From NCBI GenBank assembly GCA_028715605.1, contig JAQURM010000001.1, forward strand, positions 240,001-304,000: a DNA stretch of 64,000 bases. The letters are read 5' to 3'. Every line of letters begins with the position of its first letter. Positions within the stretch are counted from its first letter, which is position 1. The DNA comes from Desulfovibrionales bacterium. GTDB lineage: Bacteria; Desulfobacterota; QYQD01. Below the pieces are notes generated by a model. That model was not told the DNA's origin, searched no databases, and worked only from the letters and a program-made list of their open reading frames with translations. Made by a program: the position numbers and the translations under genes. Below, piece by piece: positions 45,391 through 54,329 of this stretch.

Positions 45391-46527
45391 CTATTGCGGC
45401 TGAATAGTAGTTATATATCTGAACCCGCCATTTTCCACCTTTAGCATTACTGCCTGCTTGATGGTCTCCCGGCCCTTTATGGCAATGTTTCCGGTTACCC
45501 CTTCAAAATTGGTTGTCCTGGACAGGGCGTCCTTTATCTTTTCGGGATGGGCAGAACGGGCTCTTTCAACGGCATCGAGCAGGAAGTTATAGCTATCATA
45601 GGAAAGGGCGCTCACAGAGTCCGGCGCGGCCTTGTTTATCTCGTGAAATTTTTTTACGAATAGTTGGCCGCGTTTGGTGGTAGCTCCTTTTTCATCGAAG
45701 TGGGTGGTAAAATACAGCCCTTCTACGGCCTTACCGCCGATCTTTATCAATTCATCGGCCTGCGCGGCATCGCCGGAGACTATAATTGACCTGATGCCAA
45801 GTTCGCGGGCCTGCCGGGCGATAAGGGCGTCTTCCATAAAATAACCGGGGACATAGATAATATCAGGCCGCATGCCGCTTATACTGCTTAGCTGCGCCGT
45901 GAAATCCAGGTCGCCGCTCTGGTAAGCCGTCTTGATAACGACTCTCCCTCCCCTTTTAGTAAATTCCCGCATGAAAAAATTAGATAAGCCCACGGAATAA
46001 TCCTGGCTAATATCTATCATTACTGCAGCCGTGCGGGCCTTGAGATATTCACGGGCAAATTTTGCGGCCACGTAGCCCTGAAAGGGATCCGAAAAGCAGA
46101 CCCGGAAGATATACTGGCGTTTCTGTGTTACCAGAGGATTAGTGGCCCAGGGAGTCACCATGGGAATTCGCGCCTTCTCTGCTATGGGGGAGCCGGAGAG
46201 GGTGTTGGAACTGGTGAGTTCGCCGATTATAGCCGTGACCCGTTCTTTTTCGATAAGCCGCGAGACGGCATTGGCTGCCTCCATTTTATCGCTTTTATCA
46301 TCAACCAGTATGAGCTGGACCGGTCGGCCGAGTACGGTTGGCCGGTCCTTGTGCACCATCTGCAGTCCTTTCCAGGCCACCTGTCCATAGACGGCAGCTG
46401 GCCCGGTCATGGGCAGATAGACGCCGATACGTATTGGCTCAGCCGCAATGGTAGTAGAGGGAGAGATATAAAAAATGGTTACAATTATCAACATGATCAA
46501 ACAAAGAATCGAGCTTCTGTTTTTCAT
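45391..46527 (-). CDS. Branched-chain amino acid-type ABC substrate-binding protein
   Basis: 378 residues. A signal peptide (LCLIMLIIVTIFYISPSTTIAA) is followed by a Peripla_BP_6 domain: IRIGVYLPMTGPAAVYGQVAWKG-like start, LVDDKSDKMEAANAVSRLIE, GELTSSNTLSGSPIAEKARIP and DISQDYSVGLSNFF. LivJ-type receptors bind amino acids or other small organics. No permease or ATPase genes are adjacent, so it may be an orphan or act with a distant transporter. Confidence 0.9.
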   Translation of the reverse strand: MKNRSSILCLIMLIIVTIFYISPSTTIAAEPIRIGVYLPMTGPAAVYGQVAWKGLQMVHKDRPTVLGRPVQLILVDDKSDKMEAANAVSRLIEKERVTAIIGELTSSNTLSGSPIAEKARIPMVTPWATNPLVTQKRQYIFRVCFSDPFQGYVAAKFAREYLKARTAAVMIDISQDYSVGLSNFFMREFTKRGGRVVIKTAYQSGDLDFTAQLSSISGMRPDIIYVPGYFMEDALIARQARELGIRSIIVSGDAAQADELIKIGGKAVEGLYFTTHFDEKGATTKRGQLFVKKFHEINKAAPDSVSALSYDSYNFLLDAVERARSAHPEKIKDALSRTTNFEGVTGNIAIKGRETIKQAVMLKVENGGFRYITTIQPQ

Positions 46528-46586
46528 AAACTTACCCCCGGGATTAAATAGTAGGTATCAGTTTAGCTGGTTGAAAACGTATTCTT

Positions 46587-46663
46587 AAATCCCTCCCAAC
46601 CTCCCTTTTTCAAAGGGAGGAGAAACACTTCCCCCTTTGGGAAAGGGGGATCAAGGGAGATTT
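46587..46663. repeat. Double G-rich palindrome
   Basis: Two palindromes of the REP-like family around ccctttttcaaaggg and ccccctttgggaaaggggg. The pair layout is like that inside nfeD. Confidence 0.72.
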
Positions 46664-46809
46664 GAAGGCCACACCACATGAATCAGCAAGTTGAACAGCA
46701 TATTTTTTTATAGACGACAACCTCGTTTTCCGATATTATTATTACAATAAAATTAATATGTTAACCTGTCCCAAAAGATTGTTCTTTAAATATATTGGAC
46801 AGCAATGAC

Positions 46810-47535
46810 TTAAGAACCTACTGGTCTTGCAAACAGGCGCGCGCCTAATACACCGATCTCATACAATATAATGAGTGGGATGGCTAACATAACCTGAGAG
46901 ATGATGTCCGGCGGAGTAAGTATGGCGGCTATAATGAAGACAATGAGGATGTAATACTTACGCCTGGCCCGTAATTGTTCGTAGGTGAGAATATCCATTT
47001 TTGCTAAAAACACCAGGAAGAAAGGTATTTCAAAGGCCAAGGCAAAGGCCAGGAGTGCCTTGGAGGCAAAGACCAGATAGCTCTTTATGGTAATAAGCGG
47101 CTTCATAGATGGCGTGGCAAAACCCAGGAGAAAATTGAGCGCCAGAGGCAATATCACAAAATAGCCGAAAAGGGCCCCCCCAAAAAATAAAAGGGTCGAT
47201 GACCCGACAAATACTAACGTATACTTGCGTTCCTTGTCTTCCAATCCAGGCGATACGAATTTCCATATCTGGTGTATGATAACCGGGAAGGCAATGATGA
47301 AGCCCATTATCATAGAGATTTTAAAATAGGAGATAAAAGCCTCGGGCAGTCCGGTATAAATAAGCTTATTACCCCGGCCCATGGCCGCAAAGAGCGGAGC
47401 AGCAAGGATGACGAATATCCTTTCGGCCAGGGCGTAAGATATGAGAAATCCGATGCCGATTGCTGAAAAGGATATGATGAGCCGATTGCGTAGTTCTTTT
47501 AGGTGGGCAGTAAAGGGCAGCCTGAAGTCAGCCAT
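46810..47535 (-). CDS. tatC: Sec-independent translocase TatC
   Basis: 241 residues with six membrane helices. The two key acidic sites for twin-arginine signal binding are present: [11 protein letters not shown] at 10-20 (E15 of E. coli) and [12 protein letters not shown] (E103). [10 protein letters not shown] and TPPDIISQ are also conserved. It follows a tatA/B gene with an 8-bp overlap, so this is the canonical Tat operon. A second, divergent TatC is encoded at 57240. Confidence 0.96.
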   Translation of the reverse strand: MADFRLPFTAHLKELRNRLIISFSAIGIGFLISYALAERIFVILAAPLFAAMGRGNKLIYTGLPEAFISYFKISMIMGFIIAFPVIIHQIWKFVSPGLEDKERKYTLVFVGSSTLLFFGGALFGYFVILPLALNFLLGFATPSMKPLITIKSYLVFASKALLAFALAFEIPFFLVFLAKMDILTYEQLRARRKYYILIVFIIAAILTPPDIISQVMLAIPLIILYEIGVLGARLFARPVGS

Positions 47536-47845
47536 GGAGGGGATCCTTGGGGCTTACACCTTCTCTTTCGGCCAGGGTATCTGGAGAGTCAGAGGCTTTT
47601 TCCGGTTTTTCAGTTGTAGTTGTTTCCGTCTCTAAATCACGTGGAGGGTTGTCTATTACCGGCGGGCCTCCGGAGGTGTCCAGATCATCCGCGTTAAAGC
47701 TCTCTTTGAACTCAGAAGAGGCTCTCTTGAATTCGGTCAGGCCCCGGGCCAGAGAGCGGGCCAGATCAGGCAATTTTTGCGGACCGATAACGATGAGCGC
47801 CACGATCAAGATCAGGATAAGCTCTGAGATACCGATACCAAACAT
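47528..47845 (-). CDS. tatB: Twin-arginine translocase subunit TatA/TatB
   Basis: 105 residues. [20 protein letters not shown] forms the single membrane helix, GPQKLPDL the hinge, and [15 protein letters not shown] the amphipathic helix. The acidic, proline-rich tail is longer than in TatA and suggests TatB, but one protein may do both jobs. It overlaps tatC. Confidence 0.92.
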   Translation of the reverse strand: MFGIGISELILILIVALIVIGPQKLPDLARSLARGLTEFKRASSEFKESFNADDLDTSGGPPVIDNPPRDLETETTTTEKPEKASDSPDTLAEREGVSPKDPLHG

Positions 47846-47896
47846 GCATCAACTCTAAAACTTTTTAGGCTATGCGTCAAGTAAACGATTACACGA

Positions 47897-47990
47897 TGTC
47901 ATTAGTCAATAGTCATTTGTCACTGGTAAAAGTTGATTGATCTTCCACAGTTAACAGGACCGATGATTAATGACCAGCGACGGTGCCTGT
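47897..47990. repeat. Dispersed inverted repeat, family F copy 2
   Basis: gtcattagtca, gtcatttgtcactggtaaaa, gatcttccacagttaac and taatgaccag match 15549-15642. Confidence 0.7.
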
Positions 47991-48914
47991 AGTTTTAGGC
48001 CATTGACAAGCATACATATTTCCCCTATCATACCGGCCATGGGGAAAGCATCACCGCTCGTGCCTAAGGCAGATTCGCCGGGGCGAAAAAGACGCAAAGG
48101 ACGCATAGAACACATATTAAATTCGAAATTCGAAATTCGAAATTCGAGATTTTTCTATCTCTGTATCCTTTGTGTCTCTATGGTTACTTTCTTTACGGCC
48201 TGCGCCACAGCGCCCCGGTATCAATACTCTCGCGGCATAACCCGTGATACAAAAGGTACTCCTCCCACTCAGCGGCCTTATGAGATCTTTGGTGAGGTCT
48301 ATTATCCTATACCTTCAGCAGATGGTTTCGCCGAAGAGGGCATAGCCTCCTGGTACGGCCCGGACTTCCACGGCAAGGGCACCTCCTGCGGCGAGCTATA
48401 TGATATGTATGAATTTACCGCCGCCCACAAGCTCTTGCCCATGCACACCTATGTACGCGTCCTCAATCTCGAAAATAACCGGGAAACGGTGGTGCGTATA
48501 AATGACCGAGGCCCTTTCGTAAAAGGCCGTGTTATAGACCTGAGTCTGGCGGCGGCCAGAGAGATCGGCATACACAATAACGGAACGGCTTTTGTGCGCG
48601 TAGAGGCCCTCGGGACGCCCACGGAAGTCTCTGAAAATGGACGGCGGGTTAAGCGGTTCGTCCAGACTGTGGACTACCGGGCAGGCAATTTCTGGATACA
48701 GGTTGGCGCCTTTACTAACAAGGATAATGCTGACCGCATGCGGGCCACCTTAAATAGAAACTATGGCCAGGTCGATATCGAGGCCCATAACCGTGGAGAT
48801 GCCCTATTTTATCGCGTTCAGGTCTTTGCCGCCACCAACCTGGATAAGGCCAGGGATCTTCAGCGGCAATTTGAAGACAATGGTTTCCCTGGCGCCTTCT
48901 TAGTGGCCAGGTAA
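47970..48914 (+). CDS. rlpA: RlpA-family septal lytic transglycosylase with SPOR domain
   Basis: The RlpA double-psi barrel (about residues 118-205 of the longest frame) has GIASWYGPDFHGKGTSCGELYD-type N-terminus, FTAAHKLLPMHTYVRVLNL and VRINDRGPF with the catalytic Asp, then VIDLSLAAAREIG. A SPOR domain follows (FWIQVGAFTNKDNADRM to the end) and binds naked glycan at division sites. A lipobox-like TACA comes after YLCILCVSMVTFF. The start is uncertain: the frame is open to 47970, but bases 48001-48170 are repeat DNA (attcgaaattcgaaattcg), and the ATG at 48180 would leave too short a signal. Confidence 0.88.
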   Translation: MTSDGACSFRPLTSIHISPIIPAMGKASPLVPKADSPGRKRRKGRIEHILNSKFEIRNSRFFYLCILCVSMVTFFTACATAPRYQYSRGITRDTKGTPPTQRPYEIFGEVYYPIPSADGFAEEGIASWYGPDFHGKGTSCGELYDMYEFTAAHKLLPMHTYVRVLNLENNRETVVRINDRGPFVKGRVIDLSLAAAREIGIHNNGTAFVRVEALGTPTEVSENGRRVKRFVQTVDYRAGNFWIQVGAFTNKDNADRMRATLNRNYGQVDIEAHNRGDALFYRVQVFAATNLDKARDLQRQFEDNGFPGAFLVAR

Positions 48915-48916
48915 TC

Positions 48917-48955
48917 TTTGCCCCCCTTTGGCAAAGGGGGGGCGGGGGGATTTTT
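48917..48955. repeat. G-rich palindrome between rlpA and mobB
   Basis: cccccctttggcaaaggggg and gcggggggatttt, REP-like family. It ends 2 bp before the mobB GTG, so it takes the place of a normal ribosome site. Confidence 0.72.
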
Positions 48956-48957
48956 AA

Positions 48958-49473
48958 GTGAAAGTGGTCTGCATTGTTGGTCCGGCAAAAAGCGGGAAGA
49001 CGCTTCTTATTGAACGGCTCATTCCAGAGTTAAATCGCCGTGGATTAAAGGTAGCGACGGTAAAGCATACACATCACCGCGATGTTTCTCTGGACATCCC
49101 CGGTAAAGATACCTACCGATACAGGCAGGCCGGGGCAGAGATTATAGTTTTGGCTTCACCAGATGGTTTTTCTATACTTACTGAAGAGGCTGGGACCTTT
49201 GGCCTGGAGGAAGTAGTCTCTGCACTGCCCGAGAAGTCAGATATTATCCTCGTCGAGGGCTTTAAACAGGCAGGGTTCCCAAAGATAGAGATCGTACCCG
49301 ACGATATGGCCCCTTTATTTGTCAATGATCCCTCATTGCTGGCCCTGGTTTCCAGCAATACTCTTCCTGCAGCAAAAGTCCCGTGCTTTAAGCCCACGGA
49401 CATTGTGGGCATAGCTGAATTATTGACATCATGGCAAAGTTCAAAGTCCAAGGGCCCAAAGTTTAAAGTTTAA
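48958..49473 (+). CDS. mobB: Molybdopterin-guanine dinucleotide biosynthesis protein MobB
   Basis: 171 residues. A P-loop (GPAKSGKT, 8-15) starts a GTPase-like fold; VATVKHTHH, DTYRYRQAGA, ILVEGFKQAGFPKIEIV are family marks. MobB assists MobA in adding GMP to molybdopterin for enzymes such as formate dehydrogenases. The GTG start lies directly after a palindromic repeat, and the last residues SSKSKGPKFKV and stop come from an aaagtttaaagtt repeat. Confidence 0.93.
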   Translation: MKVVCIVGPAKSGKTLLIERLIPELNRRGLKVATVKHTHHRDVSLDIPGKDTYRYRQAGAEIIVLASPDGFSILTEEAGTFGLEEVVSALPEKSDIILVEGFKQAGFPKIEIVPDDMAPLFVNDPSLLALVSSNTLPAAKVPCFKPTDIVGIAELLTSWQSSKSKGPKFKV

Positions 49474-49565
49474 AGTTCACAGTTCAGGGTTAAAAAACCG
49501 TGAACGTGGAACTCGGAACCGTGAACTTCTTTGGTTGCGGCTATGCCGCGCTGTGTGCTCTGCAT

Positions 49566-51074
49566 CTATATCCTTCTCTCCAGCATAGCCCGGTAATCAG
49601 CCAGATTGCACCCGCAGTCTGGCGCAGGACAATACCTCATCCCCATCCATGCTTCTCCTTTTTCCTGTTGCGAAATACAGTTGAGATCGAGGAGCTGATC
49701 CACACCGGTTACAATCATTCCGGCGTAGATGCGCACCCAGACATTGGCCCAGCGGTTGGCATCGTAGCGCCTGAAATTGACGTCCCAACCGAAATTGCGC
49801 GCATACTTGGAATAGACCAGGCCGGCAATATGCTTGGGATGCCAGCCGATAGCCATCAGCGCCCTGACTATTGTACGCAGGTTGGTAGGTTGAAGAAGTA
49901 AAGGGTTAGGGCAATGAAACGGCAGGGCTACACAGGGCGGGATAGAGCTTAACTCAAAACGATCATAACCCTGGAGCCAGCCGGATGCGTTATCCTGCCG
50001 GGCGTCGTCGTACCCCAGATGAAAGGCGTGGAGACGGGATTCTTTGTATGCACGAATCAACCCGGGCATGCCCTTTGGTTGATCAGGAATATACGTACCG
50101 ACCTTTTTTGCCCATCGGGCGGATTTCTCGGCGCTTGTTCGTGTATCCAGAACTCTGGTCAGAGGAAGTTCTGCATCCCGCAGTTTTCTGGGGACAGAAA
50201 ACAGGGAACCTACACGCCTGGCTACGATATCACCTAGGACGTCCCCTCTTAACATGTGCTTGGAGTAGGCAGAAAATGGACACCGAATACTCCGGGTGTG
50301 GAGGGGATTGGTGTAGAGGGAAAGGTCCAGGGATATAGCCTCACGCTTCTCGTTCCCGCAGACTACATCTCCTACTACTACGGGAATAGGGGGTGTGCAG
50401 GCGGATACCTCTGTCAGGATTCGATGGCAAAGAAATTCAAACATCTTGCCCATGGCATCAAAGGCCCTGGCATCTTTTTCCGGCACCGGCCGTCCTCTTT
50501 TAGGCGAGGGGTGGCTATAGTCATATTTCAGCGTCTCTTCCACATGCCCCAGGGATGCCAGGCTGTCAAAAGCAGGGCTATCTTTGCTGACAAGTACGTC
50601 AAAATTATAGCCCTGACCGGTAGTAACAGCCAGGGGTGCGAGTCCATAAGACTTAAAGACATCTAAAATGCCCTGATACACCGGCTCCATAAGCATGAAG
50701 GCCCGCTTCGGGGCAAGATAAGGCTCTCCCGGAAATGACTTGGAAAAATACTCGACATCGAGAACACCGAGGGCATTTTCCCGATCCCATATTGAGCGGT
50801 GGATGTCAAGGCCGTTATCCAGGGTCCAACCCAGGCTGAAAGGCTTCATGGAGGCATGATCGCGGTGATTTATCTCGAGGAGTCTGTGTCCGTAGGCAGA
50901 TATGTACTCTGTAGTAGCAACACAGAGCAGTTCCTTTAATTCTATGGAATCGGCCAGAGGATGGGAAAAATCAATACACGTAGTCAGGTCAGTAAGCAGC
51001 TCAGGGGGGACACCTAAAAATTCCAGTATACGTGTCAAGATAGCTGGATTACGGTAGTAATGTATAATATCCAT
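49566..51074 (-). CDS. Unrecognised protein with archaeo-eukaryotic primase-like motifs
   Basis: 502 residues. Three spaced segments resemble AEP/PrimPol motifs: ALGVLDVEYF (D106, E108) as the metal site, LAVTTGQGYNFDVLV (152-162) as the second motif with Asn157 where His is usual, and AISLDLSLYTN (D250) followed by RSIRCPFSAYSKHM (261-274), like the R..R.P.S...K nucleotide-binding stretch. The helical C-terminal part (LRTIVRALMAIGWHPKHIAG) recalls PriCT helices, and YCPAPDCGCN (C482, C487, C489) may bind metal. This is inference from pattern, not a confirmed family match. It lies 113 bp after a TIM-barrel gene on the same strand. Confidence 0.55.
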   Translation of the reverse strand: MDIIHYYRNPAILTRILEFLGVPPELLTDLTTCIDFSHPLADSIELKELLCVATTEYISAYGHRLLEINHRDHASMKPFSLGWTLDNGLDIHRSIWDRENALGVLDVEYFSKSFPGEPYLAPKRAFMLMEPVYQGILDVFKSYGLAPLAVTTGQGYNFDVLVSKDSPAFDSLASLGHVEETLKYDYSHPSPKRGRPVPEKDARAFDAMGKMFEFLCHRILTEVSACTPPIPVVVGDVVCGNEKREAISLDLSLYTNPLHTRSIRCPFSAYSKHMLRGDVLGDIVARRVGSLFSVPRKLRDAELPLTRVLDTRTSAEKSARWAKKVGTYIPDQPKGMPGLIRAYKESRLHAFHLGYDDARQDNASGWLQGYDRFELSSIPPCVALPFHCPNPLLLQPTNLRTIVRALMAIGWHPKHIAGLVYSKYARNFGWDVNFRRYDANRWANVWVRIYAGMIVTGVDQLLDLNCISQQEKGEAWMGMRYCPAPDCGCNLADYRAMLERRI

Positions 51075-51187
51075 TCCAAAAGAAAATCCGAAATTCGAAT
51101 ATCTAAATCCTAAACAGGGGCTTGGAATTTGTTCAAGATATTTGGATTTAAAATTTGTTTAGGATTTAAGATTTTCCCTCCCTACAG

Positions 51188-52369
51188 CTAATCTTCCCAC
51201 AGATACGCATACCTTCGCGTGTCTTCCGCAATGCGGCGGGCCTTTTTCACAATATTGTCGTATATAAGCCGGGCCGCTTCCAGCATCTCTATGTAATTCC
51301 GCTGATAGATTTCGAGCATAATGAGTACATCCTGCCGTCGTTCTATGTTGTAACGAAGGAGGCGGTTGATGACCTTGGGCAGGTTCATCTCCACCTGTGG
51401 GTTATAAGCATATACAGGCTCATCCAGCCTCAGTTTATGCAAAAACGGGCTTTCTCCCGGACGAAGACCGGGTATCTCATGAGTAAGGTGCTTCCAGCAT
51501 CCGCCCAGGTGATAGAGAAAAATATCGCCGTCAGACAGACCGGCCCCGGCGGTAAAGATATTTTCCATGGCATAATCGAGATAGTCAGTACATGATGCCT
51601 CTAAGATACGAAAGTTGGGGATAAGATGTTCGAATCTGGCCTTGTTTTCCAGTATCAGGGCACGGGAACGCCAGAAGTGGGAGACGTCAAAGCAGATTTT
51701 AAGATTGGGAAGAAACTCCCGGCAGGTCTTGAAGATACTAACCATCTCTTCCGGTGTGGACGGGAACTTCGGGAATTCAAGATTTTCTATAATGGGGATA
51801 AAGCTAAAGCCGGATTGCTTATAAAAATCCGCCCAGCCCTGAAAAGCCTTTAAGGCCACGGCAATCTGTTCGCTGCGATTCCAGTCCCAGTAATCCTTGC
51901 TTTGCGCCAGATGAAATACAAAATAGTCAGCAGATATAAGGTGCGCAAACAGCATGCCTTGTTGGGTGCTCTCTATCGTCTCCAATTTTTTGTGGATATC
52001 CTCAGAAAGGATGTCCATATCACGTATGGACTGGTGCACCCCAAAGATGTGGCCCGGTCGGCGCATGGCCTCAATAATCCCGGCATAAGGCCCTTCGGAC
52101 GCCCCTTGTTCCGCGGCCCGGCCTAATTTGAGCCATCTGTTAGCCTCATCCGCCACATAAGAGAAATCCCCTTTTTTCTTAAGCCAGGGCATTTCCGGCT
52201 GTAATTCAAAAAAGAGTTCTTCTGTTTCAAATTTATCCTGGTAGCGCTGAAAGAATTCCGAGAGATCCTCGGGAAGCCGCATAGTCTCACGGTGGTAGAA
52301 CCCGGCATCGCTTAGGGCCAGGCCCACCCGAATACGGGGAAGATTTTTTGGGGGGATAATTGCCGGCAT
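51188..52369 (-). CDS. Endonuclease IV/xylose isomerase-like TIM-barrel protein
   Basis: 393 residues. Putative metal ligands fall in the order expected for the AP endonuclease 2 superfamily: H112 (FGVHQS), H153 (FVFHLAQS), E195 (PIIENLEF), D228 and H231 (ICFDVSHFWR), H287 (FLYHLGG) and E353 (IMLEIYQRN). The protein is longer than Nfo (about 280) and lacks obvious DNA-loop motifs, so it could be a sugar isomerase or a nuclease. No signal peptide. It is encoded directly upstream of the primase-like gene and probably shares its transcript. Confidence 0.65.
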   Translation of the reverse strand: MPAIIPPKNLPRIRVGLALSDAGFYHRETMRLPEDLSEFFQRYQDKFETEELFFELQPEMPWLKKKGDFSYVADEANRWLKLGRAAEQGASEGPYAGIIEAMRRPGHIFGVHQSIRDMDILSEDIHKKLETIESTQQGMLFAHLISADYFVFHLAQSKDYWDWNRSEQIAVALKAFQGWADFYKQSGFSFIPIIENLEFPKFPSTPEEMVSIFKTCREFLPNLKICFDVSHFWRSRALILENKARFEHLIPNFRILEASCTDYLDYAMENIFTAGAGLSDGDIFLYHLGGCWKHLTHEIPGLRPGESPFLHKLRLDEPVYAYNPQVEMNLPKVINRLLRYNIERRQDVLIMLEIYQRNYIEMLEAARLIYDNIVKKARRIAEDTRRYAYLWED

Positions 52370-52740
52370 CTTTAAAAACCGTTTGCCACAGAGAACACAT
52401 ATTATAAATTCGTAACACTTTAGGTGTTTGAAACAATCCTACACCCAGAAAAGGCTATTAATCTGGGACTCAGGAACTCATGAAAGAGCAGAGCAACCAG
52501 AAGCCGAATTGCTGAAAATCAATTTCTCAAAAATACTTTCCTGATTTCCTGAGTTCCAGATTCAAACGTCTTCCTGAATTCTTTCAAGCTCTCTCCTTCC
52601 TGATTTCCTGATTTGATATGTTTCTTTGCACTTTTTATCATGCATTTTCAAAACGCTAAGTTGTTACATAAATTCTAATTTCGGAATTCGAAGTTTTTCT
52701 ATCTCTGCGTACTTTGCAGTAAAAAATGCTTCCTCCGTGG
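52370..52740. other. Intergenic gap with family G repeat
   Basis: No gene. The gap holds the second copy of repeat family G and short aattcgaa / ctctgcg fragments that recur throughout the window. Confidence 0.45.
52524..52668. repeat. Dispersed repeat family G, copy without insert
   Basis: Matches 42411-42630 over ctcaaaaatactttcctgat, caaacgtcttcctgaattct and tttttatcatgcattttca, but runs gagttccagattcaaacg where the other copy has a 74-bp insert. Confidence 0.7.
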
Positions 52741-53217
52741 CTAAATTTTTTCTTTGACTAACTTGCGCACGTTTTTGGGGAAGTAATCGAGACCTTTCTG
52801 CTTTATCAACTGCTTGAGTTCAGAGTCGCTCCTGTTAGTCTGCCAAAACTGGTTGAGTTTTTCTGTTTTTCCTAATTCGCCCAGGGTCTTCAGATACAGG
52901 AGCCTGGCTGTCCCATGCATGAAATGCATACGCTTTATGTATTGATACGTCTCGGCGTATTGTCCTTGTCCGGCGCGATTCCGGGCCAGATGATAGAAGA
53001 CAAGGTCGTCATGCCCGAGGTCTAAAGCCAGTTCCAGGGCGGCAAACTCCTTGTCCGGCTGTTCAATTTCCCGGTAGCGGTCAGCTATATCCAGGTAATC
53101 TTGAATCGTTCCTTCATCTTTCCGAATCCGTTCCAGGGCCGGGATCAATTCCTCAGGGACCTCATTCTCTTCCTCGCCATCAAAAAGAGTCTTATAGACC
53201 AAGAGTTCCGTGCGCAT
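52741..53217 (-). CDS. Small helical (TPR-like) protein of unknown function
   Basis: 158 residues, all helical: DYLDIADRYREIEQPDKEFAALELALDL-type helix pairs (DYLDIADRYREIEQPDKE, FAALELALDLGHDDLVF, YHLARNRAGQGQYAE) look like TPR units. Basic C-terminus. Soluble, no signal. It is the last gene before tRNA-Cys on this strand; no role can be assigned. Confidence 0.72.
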   Translation of the reverse strand: MRTELLVYKTLFDGEEENEVPEELIPALERIRKDEGTIQDYLDIADRYREIEQPDKEFAALELALDLGHDDLVFYHLARNRAGQGQYAETYQYIKRMHFMHGTARLLYLKTLGELGKTEKLNQFWQTNRSDSELKQLIKQKGLDYFPKNVRKLVKEKI

Positions 53218-53309
53218 AGTTCACTCCCCGTAAGATTTAGTATCTTATCTTATTTTTAGCATGGAATGAGTATAAAGAAAAGGGACTTTAGATTTGAGGT
53301 TTAAGGGAA

Positions 53310-53384
53310 TGGAGGCGGCGACCGGATTTGAACCGGTGAATAACGGTTTTGCAGACCGCTGCCTTGCCACTTGGCTACGCCGCC
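53310..53384 (-). tRNA. tRNA-Cys (anticodon GCA)
   Basis: The reverse strand folds as a cloverleaf: acceptor ggcggcg/cgccgcc, D arm with agccaagtggcaaggc, anticodon loop ctgcaaa giving GCA, and T arm ccggttcaaatccgg. The discriminator is U and CCA is encoded. Confidence 0.96.
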
Positions 53385-53741
53385 GGAGGGTTTCGTGTTT
53401 CGAATTTAGGATTTATTTCTAACACATGGGTAGGGGTTTGACAAGGGGAAAGTAGGCCCCTGATCACCATCAAGACATCATCTGCGGCGTTGCCTTCGAT
53501 CGCGCCTCCTTGCGACGTATTGCTCCATACGCCTCAGTCGTCGCTCCTCGGCGCCTTGCATCTAATATCTTGCCGGTGATCAGGAATACTCCATAATCTG
53601 CTGATCTTAATCTTGACAGCCAAATTAGACGGTGGATGTGGGTAGGCGGTCTGTGCCTTGCGGATTGAGGTTGAAAAATAAGGGGGGGTCACCTATAATG
53701 CCTCTGATCTTCTGGCAGGTTTAGTGGAGGCAGAGAAGTTT
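53385..53741. other. Intergenic gap between tRNA-Cys and cvpA
   Basis: 357 bp without a gene; it holds an inverted-repeat element (53459-53584) and a GC-rich leader before cvpA. Confidence 0.45.
53459..53584. mobile_element. Short inverted-repeat element (MITE-like, 126 bp)
   Basis: cctgatcacc at 53459-53468 is exactly complementary to ggtgatcagg at 53575-53584. The interior is gcggcgttgccttcgatcgc-like with further partial symmetry. No other copy is seen in this window. Confidence 0.55.
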
Positions 53742-54308
53742 ATGTATTGGCCGGATATAATTATACTCGCAATTATAGTTTTTTTTACCGTCAAAAGTGC
53801 GATTCGCGGCATTATAAGAGAAATTTCTTCGGTTGTAGCCCTGTTAGCCGGTTTCGTCATTGCCAGCGCTTACTATATAAGGCTGGGAAATCTTCTCTCC
53901 GGGTTGATTACAAATGCCGGCATCAGGCATCTGTTAAGTTTCGCAGGCATCTTCCTCCTGGTCTATCTGATATTCATCCTGCTCGGTATGGCCGGCAAAA
54001 AGATAATGAAGATCTCATTACTGGGCTGGTTTGACCGTACGGCTGGCGCGCTCCTGGGGTTTGTCAAGGGGATCTTTATCGTCTGCTTGATATTGATACT
54101 GATTACCGTCTTTCTTCCCCAAAAGGGCCTTTTTATACAGAAATCGAAATCATATAAGTATCTGAAACGTCCCATGGAGATAATGCTTTGCCTGGTTCCC
54201 CATACCCTGAAGGAAGGCTTTCGCGAAAAGCAAGAAGCCTTGTTTAAGTCATTCGATACCAAAGAAAAACAGAAAAAGGGGATAAAGGGTACCCCCTCCA
54301 GCCGATAA
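53742..54308 (+). CDS. cvpA: CvpA-family membrane protein
   Basis: 188 residues from the ATG at 53742 (GGAGG 11 bases upstream; a GTG at 53724 would overlap that site). Four membrane segments: IIILAIIVFFTVKSAIRGII, SSVVALLAGFVIASAYYI, LLSFAGIFLLVYLIFILLGM and LGFVKGIFIVCLILILITVF. The second half carries the family motif DRTAGALLGFVKG. Relatives are needed for colicin V production and envelope integrity. A lysine-rich tail is cytoplasmic. mazG follows after 21 bp. Confidence 0.9.
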   Translation: MYWPDIIILAIIVFFTVKSAIRGIIREISSVVALLAGFVIASAYYIRLGNLLSGLITNAGIRHLLSFAGIFLLVYLIFILLGMAGKKIMKISLLGWFDRTAGALLGFVKGIFIVCLILILITVFLPQKGLFIQKSKSYKYLKRPMEIMLCLVPHTLKEGFREKQEALFKSFDTKEKQKKGIKGTPSSR

Positions 54309-54329
54309 GAAATAACCCGCTCATCCCCA

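Noticed and set aside
48121-48148. Possible CRISPR-like or coding tandem repeat (attcgaaattcg)
   Set aside because: Unit of about 9 bases with no spacers; simple repeat DNA.
49566-52369. Calling this pair a known defence or NHEJ system
   Set aside because: No Ku, ligase or nuclease-helicase partner is adjacent; only motif-level resemblance is available.
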